Assembly (NCBI RefSeq): GCF_019977315.1
Contig: NZ_AP024652.1
Span: forward strand, 4,216,001-4,280,000
Direction: 5' to 3'
DNA: 64,000 nt
Source of the DNA: Arthrobacter sp. StoSoilB22
GTDB taxonomy: Bacteria; Actinomycetota; Actinomycetes; Actinomycetales; Micrococcaceae
The notes under the pieces were generated by a model. The model was not told where the DNA came from. It searched no databases and saw only the letters and a list, made by a program, of their open reading frames with translations. A program made the position numbers and the translations under genes. Below are positions 32,759 to 40,511 of the stretch, piece after piece (positions within the stretch are counted from its first letter, which is position 1; every line of letters begins with the position of its first letter).

Positions 32759-33421
32759 ATGAAGCTCCTGTTGATCAGGCACGGACAGACACCCGGCAAC
32801 GTCGCAGGCCAGTTGGACACTGCGTTCCCGGGCCCCGGGCTGACCAAGCTCGGTGAGCGCCAGGCGTCCGCCCTGCCGAAGGCTCTGGCCCATGAAGCAA
32901 TCGAAGCCCTGTACACCTCCACCCTGCTGCGCACTCAGCGGACCGTCGCTCCCCTGGCGAAAGCTATCGGATTGGAGCCGGCAATCCTGGACGGAGTCCA
33001 TGAGATCGAGGCGGGCTCACTTGAAAAGAAGACCGACCACGAATCTCACCGCCGTTACATGAGCACCGTCTTTGCGTGGACGGATGGCCACTTGGATGTG
33101 CGCATGCCCGGGGCTTCTGACGGACACGACTTCTTTGCCAGATTTGACGCTTCAGTCCAGCAGGTTGCGGCCGCAGGACATTCGACGGCGGCAATCGTCA
33201 GCCACGGTGCTGCTATCCGTTGCTGGGCGGGCCGTCGGGCGACAGACATCGACACCGTGTTCGCCGAAACGCATCAACTCCCCAACACTGGGATCGTTGC
33301 GTTGGAAGGGGACCCGGAAAGCGGATGGCGGGTGCTTCATTGGGACCAAATCCCTGGCGGAGGCACGGCGCTGGCAGACCACACCGCGGAGGACCCGACG
33401 GGCGAGGCACTTCACCCCTGA
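32759..33421 (+). CDS. Histidine phosphatase family protein
   Basis: This is a 220-residue protein from ATG 32759 with an AAGGAG ribosome site. It begins LLIRHGQTPGN, the RHG motif bearing the catalytic histidine; IVSHGAAIRCW near residue 145 supplies the second histidine. The active-site acid is probably the Glu in HEIEAGSLE near 85. It belongs to the phosphoglycerate-mutase-like phosphatases; the substrate is not indicated. The C-terminus is a short acidic tail. Tandem repeats follow. Confidence 0.93.
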   Translation: MKLLLIRHGQTPGNVAGQLDTAFPGPGLTKLGERQASALPKALAHEAIEALYTSTLLRTQRTVAPLAKAIGLEPAILDGVHEIEAGSLEKKTDHESHRRYMSTVFAWTDGHLDVRMPGASDGHDFFARFDASVQQVAAAGHSTAAIVSHGAAIRCWAGRRATDIDTVFAETHQLPNTGIVALEGDPESGWRVLHWDQIPGGGTALADHTAEDPTGEALHP

Positions 33422-33456
33422 TTCCGTACAGCCCATGCCGGCGCACCGTCCGCCTT

Positions 33457-33540
33457 GCACGCTGCGGGCCCTACTCTGCACGCTGCGGGCCCTACTCTGC
33501 ACGCTGCGGGCCCTACTCTGCACGCTGCGGGGCCTGCTCT
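33457..33540. repeat. 21-bp tandem repeat, four copies
   Basis: GCACGCTGCGGGCCCTACTCT occurs three times without change except in number (33457-33477, 33478-33498, 33499-33519); a fourth copy (33520-33540) has a few changes. The array is contiguous with no spacers. It lies in the 280-base gap between the phosphatase and the acetyltransferase. Confidence 0.9.
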
Positions 33541-33701
33541 GCTCGGTAAAACCACCCATAAGGGCGCAGAGCGGGCCTCACAACGCAAGAAAGTCCCGCA
33601 ATTCTCCCACCCCTTACGCGCAGGAAACACCGCGGTAACCGCAGCTCCCTAGGCTTAGTACGCATAGACCCCTCCCCGAAACCCGGCGAAAAGAGGCACA
33701 A

Positions 33702-34205
33702 ATGCAGACAAACCCACGGCTCAACATCCGGCAGGTAACTTGGGCGAATCCCGTGGGCGCAGACCTCCGCGCCGCACAGCAGGCAGAACTCGACGCGAGG
33801 TTCGGCACCACGGACCATGAGCCTGGGCCACCGCCAACGGAAGCAGACACAGCAGTTTTTGTGGTGGCTTACGAAAAATGCTCGGGCCAGCCTCTGGGAT
33901 GCGGCGGTTTGAGAATGCTGGATGAGAACACCGCAGAGATCAAGCGGCTCTATGTGGTCCCGTATGCCCGCGGCTCCGGAGTGGCGAGCTCCATCCTTGC
34001 CGCCCTTGAAGCGCAGGCTCATTCGCACGGTTTTACTGTGATCGCAGCTGAGGCGGGGTCGGCCCAGTCAGACGGGAGAAGCTTCTATGAGAGCGCGGGC
34101 TTTGCGGCCGTCCCGAATTTCGGTCCTTACGTCGGTGCCAGCGGATCGTTTTGCTACTCAAAACGGATCGACTCGCACAGTGCCTCGCACACCGCCATGG
34201 CCTAG
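33702..34205 (+). CDS. GNAT-family N-acetyltransferase
   Basis: This is a 167-residue protein from ATG 33702. It shows LGCGGLRML near residue 65 and the acetyl-CoA pyrophosphate loop KRLYVVPYARGSGVASSILAALE near 85-105, then EAGSAQSDGRSFYESAGF near 118. These are motifs of Gcn5-related acetyltransferases. The acceptor is unknown. It is followed 52 bases later by a thioesterase gene. Confidence 0.93.
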   Translation: MQTNPRLNIRQVTWANPVGADLRAAQQAELDARFGTTDHEPGPPPTEADTAVFVVAYEKCSGQPLGCGGLRMLDENTAEIKRLYVVPYARGSGVASSILAALEAQAHSHGFTVIAAEAGSAQSDGRSFYESAGFAAVPNFGPYVGASGSFCYSKRIDSHSASHTAMA

Positions 34206-34257
34206 CGTTCGGGCGCAACATCAAGCGCGGGTTGCTTCAGTTCGATAATCTCGGATT

Positions 34258-34692
34258 ATGGAAAAAGCAGACATCACCTTCCGTACCCGCAAATGGGTGC
34301 GGCCCGAGGACCTTAACGCCAACGGCACGCTCTTTGGTGGCAGCCTGCTGAAGTGGATCGATGAAGAGGCCGCGATCTACGCCATCCTCCAACTGGGCAA
34401 CGGCCGTGCCGTCACCAAGTACATTTCGGAGATCAACTTCGTCAGTTCCGCAGTTCAAGGTGACTTGGTTGAGATGGGCCTGACCGCGAAGCGCTTCGGC
34501 CGCACGTCCTTGACCATGCGCGCCGAGGTCCGCAACATGATCACGCGCGAAGCGATCCTTACCATCGAGGAGATCGTCTTTGTGAACCTCGGCCCCGACG
34601 GCCGCCCCCAACCTCACGGCTACACGGAGATCACGTACGACCGCGATCGCATCCCCACGCACCACCTGACTGAAACGCTCGACGAAGACTGA
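34258..34692 (+). CDS. Acyl-CoA thioesterase, hotdog fold (YciA/BACH-like)
   Basis: This is a 144-residue protein from ATG 34258. The hotdog pattern is RKWVRPEDLNANGTLFGGSLLKWIDEEAA (residues 10-38), in which N-x-x-G-T-L-F-G-G and the acidic D-E mark the active site, followed by INFVSSAVQGDLVEMG. It hydrolyses acyl-CoA to free acid and CoA. The single domain length fits YciA-type enzymes. The substrate length is unknown. Confidence 0.92.
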   Translation: MEKADITFRTRKWVRPEDLNANGTLFGGSLLKWIDEEAAIYAILQLGNGRAVTKYISEINFVSSAVQGDLVEMGLTAKRFGRTSLTMRAEVRNMITREAILTIEEIVFVNLGPDGRPQPHGYTEITYDRDRIPTHHLTETLDED

Positions 34693-34839
34693 ACCTGCCG
34701 CCGTCGGGCGCTTGATGACCGCTGGTACCCGAAGACCGTCTGTGAGAGGGAAGGCGGGACGCTAACCGGGATGGAACGTTCGGTGAAACCAACAACCGCA
34801 CCGTTGAACCCACCTGCCCCAGCAGGGTAGAACGGGTAG

Positions 34840-35196
34840 ATGAGCAACGACGTGAACTCCTGGATGGATCAGTACGAACGCGCGTGGACCTCGAATGATC
34901 CCGCAGAAATCAGGGCGCTTTTCACCGAGGACGCCGTCTACTACGACCGGCCCAACACGGCGAAACCGTGGAACGGCCACGAAGAGATCGTCAAAGCATG
35001 GGCTGACGCCGGGGACAAGCCGGAGGACTGGACGTTCGAATGGACGCTCTTGGGCAGGGACGACGACACGGCTTTCGTCCAGGGCCTGACCACGTACCTT
35101 AACGGCGACCCCACCTACGACAACCTGTGGGTCATCCGGTTTGCTGAGGACGGCCGCGCCCGCGAATTCACGGAGTGGTACATGGCCCGCAAATAG
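34840..35196 (+). CDS. SnoaL/NTF2-like protein
   Basis: This is a 118-residue protein from ATG 34840. The pattern WMDQYERAWTSNDPAEIRALFTEDAVYYDRP, then WNGHEEIVKAWAD and the C-terminal NLWVIRFAEDGRAREFTEWYM is typical of the SnoaL-like NTF2 superfamily cone fold. Activity cannot be inferred. It ends directly at the convergent small lipoprotein gene. Confidence 0.88.
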   Translation: MSNDVNSWMDQYERAWTSNDPAEIRALFTEDAVYYDRPNTAKPWNGHEEIVKAWADAGDKPEDWTFEWTLLGRDDDTAFVQGLTTYLNGDPTYDNLWVIRFAEDGRAREFTEWYMARK

Positions 35197-35469
35197 CTAG
35201 CGGGATTTATAGAGGACGTTGGGGTGGATCCAGGCGGACCCGCCAGTGGAGCTCTTGGCCGCGTAGTACTCCACGTCGTCGTACGTTGTCAGCAACCGGG
35301 CTGACCCGGCTTTGATGTCCGTATCCACACTGATAAGGCTCACGGTCCCCGGAAGTTCGTCCTCCGCCGTCGCTTCCCGCACCAGGACATCCAGGCCCGT
35401 CGGCGACGAACAACCAGCCACTCCGAGCATAGTTACAACAGCAAATACAGCTACAACACGACGATTCAT
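35197..35469 (-). CDS. Small lipoprotein
   Basis: This is a 90-residue protein from ATG 35469. The signal peptide MNRRVVAVFAVVTMLGVAGC ends in a lipobox GVAGC at residues 16-20. The mature part of about 70 residues has no recognised domain (TGLDVLVREATAEDELPGTVSLISV). It is probably anchored to the outer face of the membrane. Confidence 0.8.
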   Translation of the reverse strand: MNRRVVAVFAVVTMLGVAGCSSPTGLDVLVREATAEDELPGTVSLISVDTDIKAGSARLLTTYDDVEYYAAKSSTGGSAWIHPNVLYKSR

Positions 35470-35537
35470 GGCACTGTCCCTCAGGCTGCCTCGTTCATTC
35501 GAGCCTAACCCACGCGCAGGCCGCGGATACCAAAGGG

Positions 35538-36341
35538 TCAGTAGCTTTCGCGGTCAGCCGTCTTAGACACCGGAATGAACGTGGATGCAAAGCCCTCGGA
35601 AGCGCGGGCCAGCACCGCAACATCGGCGCCCACCAGGACAAAGGAGGCCCCGGCGTCGAGATAGGCCCGGGCGGTTGATTCGTTGAAGGCGTTCACGCCG
35701 GCGGGCTTACTTGCCGCTTTTGCGGCTTCAAGGCAATGCTCGACGACGGCCCTCACCAGGGGATTTTCCTGCTGTCCCAGCAAGCCCATGGAGGCTGCTA
35801 GGTCCGAGGGGCCGAGGAAGATGCCGTCCACGCCGTCGACCGCCAGGATCTCCTCCACCGCTGATGCCGCAGCCTCCGATTCGATCTGGACCGTCAGGCT
35901 GATCGATTCCGAAGCGGACGCCAAGTAGTCCGGGACCCGGTTCCAGCGTGATGCGCGGGCCAGAGCCGAGCCGACTCCCCGCACCCCGAGTGGCGGGTAC
36001 CTTACCGCGGCCACTGCGGTGGCTGCCTCGAAGGCCGAGTTCACCATGGGGATCAGCAGGTTCTGCACACCGAGGTCCAGGTATTGCTTGATGATCACGG
36101 TGTCGTTGACGGGTGGCCTGACCATGACCTGCGGCGGGTACCCGCTGACGGCGTGGAGCTGCGCAAGGATGGATTCGAGCCCGTTGGGGCTATGCTCGGC
36201 GTCGATCAGCAGCCAGTCCAAACCGGAGCCCGCGCAGATCTCCGCCACGAGCGGACTGCCGGAACAGACCCACATGCCGGCCAACGGACGGCCGGCTTCG
36301 GAGAGGGCCGAATAGAAGGTGGGGCTCAGCTGAAGTGACAT
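35538..36341 (-). CDS. hpaI: HpcH/HpaI-family aldolase (4-hydroxy-2-oxoheptanedioate aldolase)
   Basis: This is a 267-residue protein from ATG 36341, overlapping hpaH by 16 bases. The class II pyruvate aldolase pattern is LLIDAEHSPNG near residue 45 (metal and base residues), VMVRPPVNDTVIIKQYLDLGVQNLLIPMV near 75-100, VQIESEAAASAVEEILAVDGVDGIFLGPSDLAASMG near 150-185. It cleaves 4-hydroxy-2-oxoheptanedioate to pyruvate and succinate semialdehyde, the last step of homoprotocatechuate meta-cleavage. It is the last gene of the hpa operon. Confidence 0.93.
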   Translation of the reverse strand: MSLQLSPTFYSALSEAGRPLAGMWVCSGSPLVAEICAGSGLDWLLIDAEHSPNGLESILAQLHAVSGYPPQVMVRPPVNDTVIIKQYLDLGVQNLLIPMVNSAFEAATAVAAVRYPPLGVRGVGSALARASRWNRVPDYLASASESISLTVQIESEAAASAVEEILAVDGVDGIFLGPSDLAASMGLLGQQENPLVRAVVEHCLEAAKAASKPAGVNAFNESTARAYLDAGASFVLVGADVAVLARASEGFASTFIPVSKTADRESY

Positions 36342-37111
36342 GTCACAACTCCCAACGGTCCGTAGTCCGCGTGCACGGTATCACCTTTGTACACCCATAG
36401 GGGACGTGTAAACGAGCCCGCCAGGATGATATCTCCGGCTTTCATCGAGTCACCGTGCGCGGCAATTTTGTTGGCCAGCCAGTGGACCCCGTTGGCCGGG
36501 TGATCGAGCACTCCAGCGGCCACTCCGGTCTCTTCCACGGTCTGGTTTTTGTACAGAATGGCGGAGACCCAGCGGAGGTCGACGGCGTCGGGCCGCACCG
36601 GGCGGCCGCCCACCACCATGGCGCCCATCGCAGCGTTGTCCGAGATGGTGTCCACGATGGTCCGGCCCTCCATTTCGATCCTGGAGTCCAGGATCTCGAG
36701 GGCCGGGACCACGTAGTCGGTGGCGTTGAGGACGTCGAAAATGGTGCAGCCAGGTCCTTTGAGCGCGTCTTTGAGGACAAACGCCAACTCCACCTCAACC
36801 CGCGGATGCGTGTACTGGTCCCACTCCACTGAGCAGCCGGTTTCCAGGACCATGTCATCGAAAATGGCACCGTAATCAGGCTCGGTGATGCCCGTGGCGG
36901 CCTGCATGGCTTTGGACGTGAGGCCGATCTTCCGCCCCACCAACGTGCGGCCTGCTTCTTCGTTCCGCCGCATCCAGAGCTGCTGAACGGCGTAGGAGTC
37001 CTCCACCGTCATATCGGGGTAGCGGGCAGTCAACCGCGGAACCGGCGTACGGGAACGGCCGGCTTCGAGGAGCTCGTCGGCAATGGCTTCGATCGTCTTC
37101 GCGTCCATCAT
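36326..37111 (-). CDS. hpaH: 2-oxo-hept-4-ene-1,7-dioate hydratase
   Basis: This is a 261-residue protein from ATG 37111 (ATG 37108 is also in frame). The hydratase/decarboxylase family motifs are RRNEEAGRTLVGRKIGLTSKAMQ near residue 48, DYGAIFDDMVLETG near 80, HPRVEVELAFVLKDALKGPG near 102 and the C-terminal MKAGDIILAGSFTRPL. It adds water to the C7 dienoate intermediate in the 4-hydroxyphenylacetate pathway. It starts 3 bases after hpaD. Confidence 0.94.
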   Translation of the reverse strand: MMDAKTIEAIADELLEAGRSRTPVPRLTARYPDMTVEDSYAVQQLWMRRNEEAGRTLVGRKIGLTSKAMQAATGITEPDYGAIFDDMVLETGCSVEWDQYTHPRVEVELAFVLKDALKGPGCTIFDVLNATDYVVPALEILDSRIEMEGRTIVDTISDNAAMGAMVVGGRPVRPDAVDLRWVSAILYKNQTVEETGVAAGVLDHPANGVHWLANKIAAHGDSMKAGDIILAGSFTRPLWVYKGDTVHADYGPLGVVTCHFS

Positions 37112-37114
37112 GGT

Positions 37115-38209
37115 TTAGACCTGCGCTCCCAGTTTGAAGCCCTCGGCAGCTTCGCCGGAGGCAGCGTCGGCGCGGGTGTAGGAGAAGCCATCGGCGCCCA
37201 CGGTGACGGCCATTTCGGACTTGTCTTCGCGTTCAATAATGGGCTGCGGGTTTCCGTCGAGGTCCAGGACCGGGGAGGCCTCCGTGTACCAGGACGGGAC
37301 CACGGGGTTCCCCCACCAGTCACGGCGCTGGTTGTCGTGGACGTCCCACGTGACGGTGGGGTTGTCCGGGTCTCCGGTGTAGTAGTCCTGGGTGTAGATC
37401 TCCACGCGGTGGCCGTCCGGGTCCAGGATGTAGAGGTAGAACGCGTTGGACACGCCGTGGCGCCCGGGGCCGCGTTCGATCCTGTCAGAGATGCGCAAGG
37501 CGCCCATCTTGTCGCAGATCTGGATGATGTTGTGTTTCTCGTGCGTGGAGAACGCGATGTGGTGCAGGCGGGGTCCGTTGCCGCCGGTCAGGGCGGTGTC
37601 GTGCACGGTCTGCTTGCGGTGCATCCAGGCGGCGTACGTGACGCCGTCGGAATCTTTGATGTCCTCAGAGACGCGGAAGCCCAGATCCTCGAGATAGGCC
37701 CGGCCGCGCGGAACGTCCGGGGTGACCTGATTGAAGTGGTCCAAGCGGACCAGTTCACCGGCGGAGTAGAGGTCGTAGCGCTGGGTGAGGCGTTCCACGT
37801 GCTCCACGTCGTAGAAGAACTCGTACGGGAAACCCAGCGGGTCCTCCACGCGGACGGAGTCGCCCACGCCCTTGGTGAAGCCTTCCTTGCGGCGTTCCAC
37901 CCGGCAGCCCAGCTCGCGGTAGTATGCCTCGGCGGCGTCCACCTCGGCCGGGGACTTCACCCGGTACGCGAACGCTGCAGCGGCGGCGACGGGGCCCTTG
38001 CGAAGGACCAGGTTGTGGTGGATGAACTCCTCGAAGGAGCGCAAGTAGATGGTGTTCTCGTCCTCTTCGGTGACGTGCAGGCCCAGGAGGTCCACGTAGA
38101 ACGCGCGGGACTTCTCGAGGTCAGTGACCACGAGTTCCAGGTAGGCGCAGCGGACAATGTCCGGCGCGGGGACCGACGGTGTGGGGATGGGGCCGGTGAA
38201 GTTGCTCAT
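37115..38209 (-). CDS. hpaD: 3,4-dihydroxyphenylacetate 2,3-dioxygenase
   Basis: This is a 364-residue protein from ATG 38209. It is a type I extradiol dioxygenase with two vicinal-oxygen-chelate modules. The N-terminal module is CAYLELVVTDLEKSRAFYVDLLGLHV; the catalytic module begins LDHFNQVTPDVPRGRAYLEDLGF. The iron ligands are probably His in LDHFNQ, His in LHHIAFST and Glu in HRVEIYTQDYYTGDPD. It opens the homoprotocatechuate ring. It precedes hpaH and follows hpaE across a gap with a perfect 15-base inverted repeat. Confidence 0.95.
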   Translation of the reverse strand: MSNFTGPIPTPSVPAPDIVRCAYLELVVTDLEKSRAFYVDLLGLHVTEEDENTIYLRSFEEFIHHNLVLRKGPVAAAAAFAYRVKSPAEVDAAEAYYRELGCRVERRKEGFTKGVGDSVRVEDPLGFPYEFFYDVEHVERLTQRYDLYSAGELVRLDHFNQVTPDVPRGRAYLEDLGFRVSEDIKDSDGVTYAAWMHRKQTVHDTALTGGNGPRLHHIAFSTHEKHNIIQICDKMGALRISDRIERGPGRHGVSNAFYLYILDPDGHRVEIYTQDYYTGDPDNPTVTWDVHDNQRRDWWGNPVVPSWYTEASPVLDLDGNPQPIIEREDKSEMAVTVGADGFSYTRADAASGEAAEGFKLGAQV

Positions 38210-38244
38210 GGGATTCTCTCTTCGTTGAAAGGGGTCAGGTGGAT

Positions 38245-38309
38245 GGAGTTTTTGTACAGGTACGGCCCTTAAGAACGGGTTTTAGGGGCGTTATCTGTAC
38301 AAAAACTCC
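38245..38309. repeat. 15-bp perfect inverted repeat between hpaE and hpaD
   Basis: GGAGTTTTTGTACAG (38245-38259) and its exact complement (38295-38309) enclose 35 bases. It fills the gap between two operon genes. It could be an intra-operon hairpin that adjusts mRNA levels or an operator; no T-tract follows in the direction of transcription. Confidence 0.75.
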
Positions 38310-38313
38310 GAGT

Positions 38314-39828
38314 TTAGGCGCCGAATTTGGGGGTGTGCACGGATCCGAGGGTGATGTGCACGGCCTGCTGGTCGGTGTAGAAATCGATGGAGCGGTAGCC
38401 GCCCTCATGGCCCAGACCGGACGCCTTCACGCCACCGAACGGGGTGCGGAGATCGCGGACATTGTGGCTGTTGAGCCACACCATGCCGGCTTCCACGTTC
38501 TGGGAGAAGTTGTGGGCCCGGGTCAGGTTCTGCGTCCAGATATAGGCCGCCAGGCCGTACTTGGTGTTGTTGGCCAAGGCGAGGGCTTCGTCGTCGTTCT
38601 CGAAGGGCGTGATGGCCACGACGGGACCGAAGATTTCCTCTTGGAAGATCCGCGCGTCAGGCGCGACGTCGGCAAACACCGTGGGTGCGATGTAGTTGCC
38701 CTCAGGGAGGTGGTCGGGTCGGCCGCCACCGGCCAGGAGCCGGCCTTCGGACTTGCCGATCTCCACGTAGGACGCCACCTTGTCGTAGTGCTCCGGGTGT
38801 ACGAGTGCGCCCACCTGGGTCTTGAGATCGTGGGGATCGCCCACCACGATCTTCTTGGCCCGGGCGGCGTACTTCTCGCAGAATTCGTCGTAGATGGCCC
38901 GCTCCACCAGGATGCGGGAGCCGGCGGTGCAGCGCTCGCCGTTGAGCGAGAAGACCCCAAAGAGCGCGGAATCAATGGCTGCGTCCAGGTCTGCATCTGC
39001 GAACACGACACACGGGGACTTGCCACCGAGCTCCATGGACAGGCCCTTGAGGTTTTCGGCCGCGTTCCGGAAGATGGTCTGGCCCGTGGTGGTCTCACCG
39101 GTGAAGGAAATCAGCGGAACATCCGGGTGCTTCACCAGTGCATCGCCGGCTTCTTCGCCCAGGCCGTTGACCAGGTTGAACACACCGTCAGGCAAGCCTG
39201 CGTCCTTGAAAATCTGCGCCCACAGTGACGCGGACAAAGGTGTGAATTCGGCAGGTTTCAGGACCACGGTGTTGCCCGTGGCCAGGGCCGGGGCAAGCTT
39301 CCAGGACTCCAGCATGAACGGGGTGTTCCACGGGGTGATCAGGCCGGCGACGCCGATCGGCTTCCGGTTCACGTAGTTAATTTGTGAGCCCGGGACCTTC
39401 ATGGCGTCGTCGAACTGGGCCACGATCAGGTCCGCGAAGAAGCGGAAGTTCTCCGCCGCACGGAGGGCCTGGCCCTTGGCCTGGGTAATCGGCAAGCCGG
39501 TATCGAAGGTTTCGAGTTCGGCGAGGCGTGCTTCCTGCGCCTCCACGGCATCGGCAATCTTGTTCAACACCCGGGCACGCTCGCGGGGCTTCATCTTCGG
39601 CCACGGCCCATTGACGAAGGCTTCACGGGCGGCGGCGACAGCAAGGTCGATGTCTTCCTTTTGGCCGGCAGCAGCGGTGGCGTAGTTGCCGTTGGATACC
39701 GGATCCAGGACGTCGAAGGTCTTGCCGGACACCGAGTCAACGAACTCACCGTTGATGAAGTGCTGGATGTGGGTGGGCAGGTCCTGGGGGACGTAGTGCT
39801 TGGTGGTTTCTGTAGAGGTACTCATCAT
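38314..39828 (-). CDS. hpaE: 5-carboxymethyl-2-hydroxymuconate semialdehyde dehydrogenase
   Basis: This is a 504-residue aldehyde dehydrogenase from ATG 39828; AAGGA lies 5 bases upstream and a second ATG follows at once. A longer frame reaching 40032 would overlap the GntR gene. Motifs: NAD-binding NRKPIGVAGLITPWNTPF near residue 155, the catalytic Glu in LSMELGGKSPCVVF near 265 and catalytic Cys in NGERCTAGSRI near 300. It oxidises the ring-opened semialdehyde. It sits between the pathway regulator gene and hpaD. Confidence 0.94.
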   Translation of the reverse strand: MMSTSTETTKHYVPQDLPTHIQHFINGEFVDSVSGKTFDVLDPVSNGNYATAAAGQKEDIDLAVAAAREAFVNGPWPKMKPRERARVLNKIADAVEAQEARLAELETFDTGLPITQAKGQALRAAENFRFFADLIVAQFDDAMKVPGSQINYVNRKPIGVAGLITPWNTPFMLESWKLAPALATGNTVVLKPAEFTPLSASLWAQIFKDAGLPDGVFNLVNGLGEEAGDALVKHPDVPLISFTGETTTGQTIFRNAAENLKGLSMELGGKSPCVVFADADLDAAIDSALFGVFSLNGERCTAGSRILVERAIYDEFCEKYAARAKKIVVGDPHDLKTQVGALVHPEHYDKVASYVEIGKSEGRLLAGGGRPDHLPEGNYIAPTVFADVAPDARIFQEEIFGPVVAITPFENDDEALALANNTKYGLAAYIWTQNLTRAHNFSQNVEAGMVWLNSHNVRDLRTPFGGVKASGLGHEGGYRSIDFYTDQQAVHITLGSVHTPKFGA

Positions 39829-39836
39829 TGAAGTCC

Positions 39837-40511
39837 TTACTGGTTCTTTGCTGTGGCGAGGTACGCGTCCAAGGTGGCGGCGCGGTGTTGTCGGGCTGCT
39901 TTTTCGATGGTGTCGGCATCTGCTCCGCCCTCGATGAGCTGGAGGAGTGCCTCGTGTTCGCGCACCGATTCCTGGGCGCGTCCGGGGACAAAACGGAAGG
40001 TGGACGATCGCAGGGACGCCAGCCTGTTCCACCCCCGGTGCACGAGGTCCAGGATGTGCGGGTTGGGGCAGTGCTCAAACAGGACGCTGTGGAAATCCTG
40101 GTTCAGCGCGGTGAAGCGGACGGGATCAAAATGCTCCAGGCATTCGCGCATCTCGGCGTTGACCGCACGCGCACGTTCTATGGCAATGGCATCGATCAGT
40201 GGCGCGGACAACGCGGTGGCCGCACCTTCCACGATGCTCAGCGTCTGCATGGTGTAGAGGTACTCGGTGGGATCAATGCCCGAGACCGTGGCGCCCACGT
40301 TCCGCTCGAACTTCACCAGCCCTTCGGCCTCCAGCCGGCGGATCGCTTCCCGCACGGGAACCACGCTAAAGCCCAGGTCCTCGGCGATCTTGGCGAGCAC
40401 CAGCCGGTACCCCGGCGTGTAGGTGCCCTGGATGATCCGCTCCTTGACGGCGGCATACGCCTGCTGGGATTTACTCTCGACGGCGGCGCTCTCGACGGCG
40501 GTTTCAGGCAC
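39837..40511 (-). CDS. GntR-family regulator with FCD domain, probable hpa operon repressor
   Basis: This is a 224-residue protein from ATG 40511, overlapping hpaG by 8 bases. The winged helix is at residues 15-75 (YAAVKERIIQGTYTPGYRLVLAKIAEDLGFSVVPVREAIRRLEAEGLV). The C-terminal helical FCD domain has the acid/His pattern (ALNQDFHSVLFEHCPN near 125, REHEALLQLIEGG near 185) that binds a metal and carboxylate ligand. It lies within the operon it probably controls; a TCGTATACGA palindrome upstream of hpaG fits the FadR-subfamily operator. Confidence 0.93.
   Translation of the reverse strand: MPETAVESAAVESKSQQAYAAVKERIIQGTYTPGYRLVLAKIAEDLGFSVVPVREAIRRLEAEGLVKFERNVGATVSGIDPTEYLYTMQTLSIVEGAATALSAPLIDAIAIERARAVNAEMRECLEHFDPVRFTALNQDFHSVLFEHCPNPHILDLVHRGWNRLASLRSSTFRFVPGRAQESVREHEALLQLIEGGADADTIEKAARQHRAATLDAYLATAKNQ

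Noticed and set aside
33457..33540. Possible CRISPR array
   Set aside because: Repeats are contiguous with no spacers and no cas genes are nearby.
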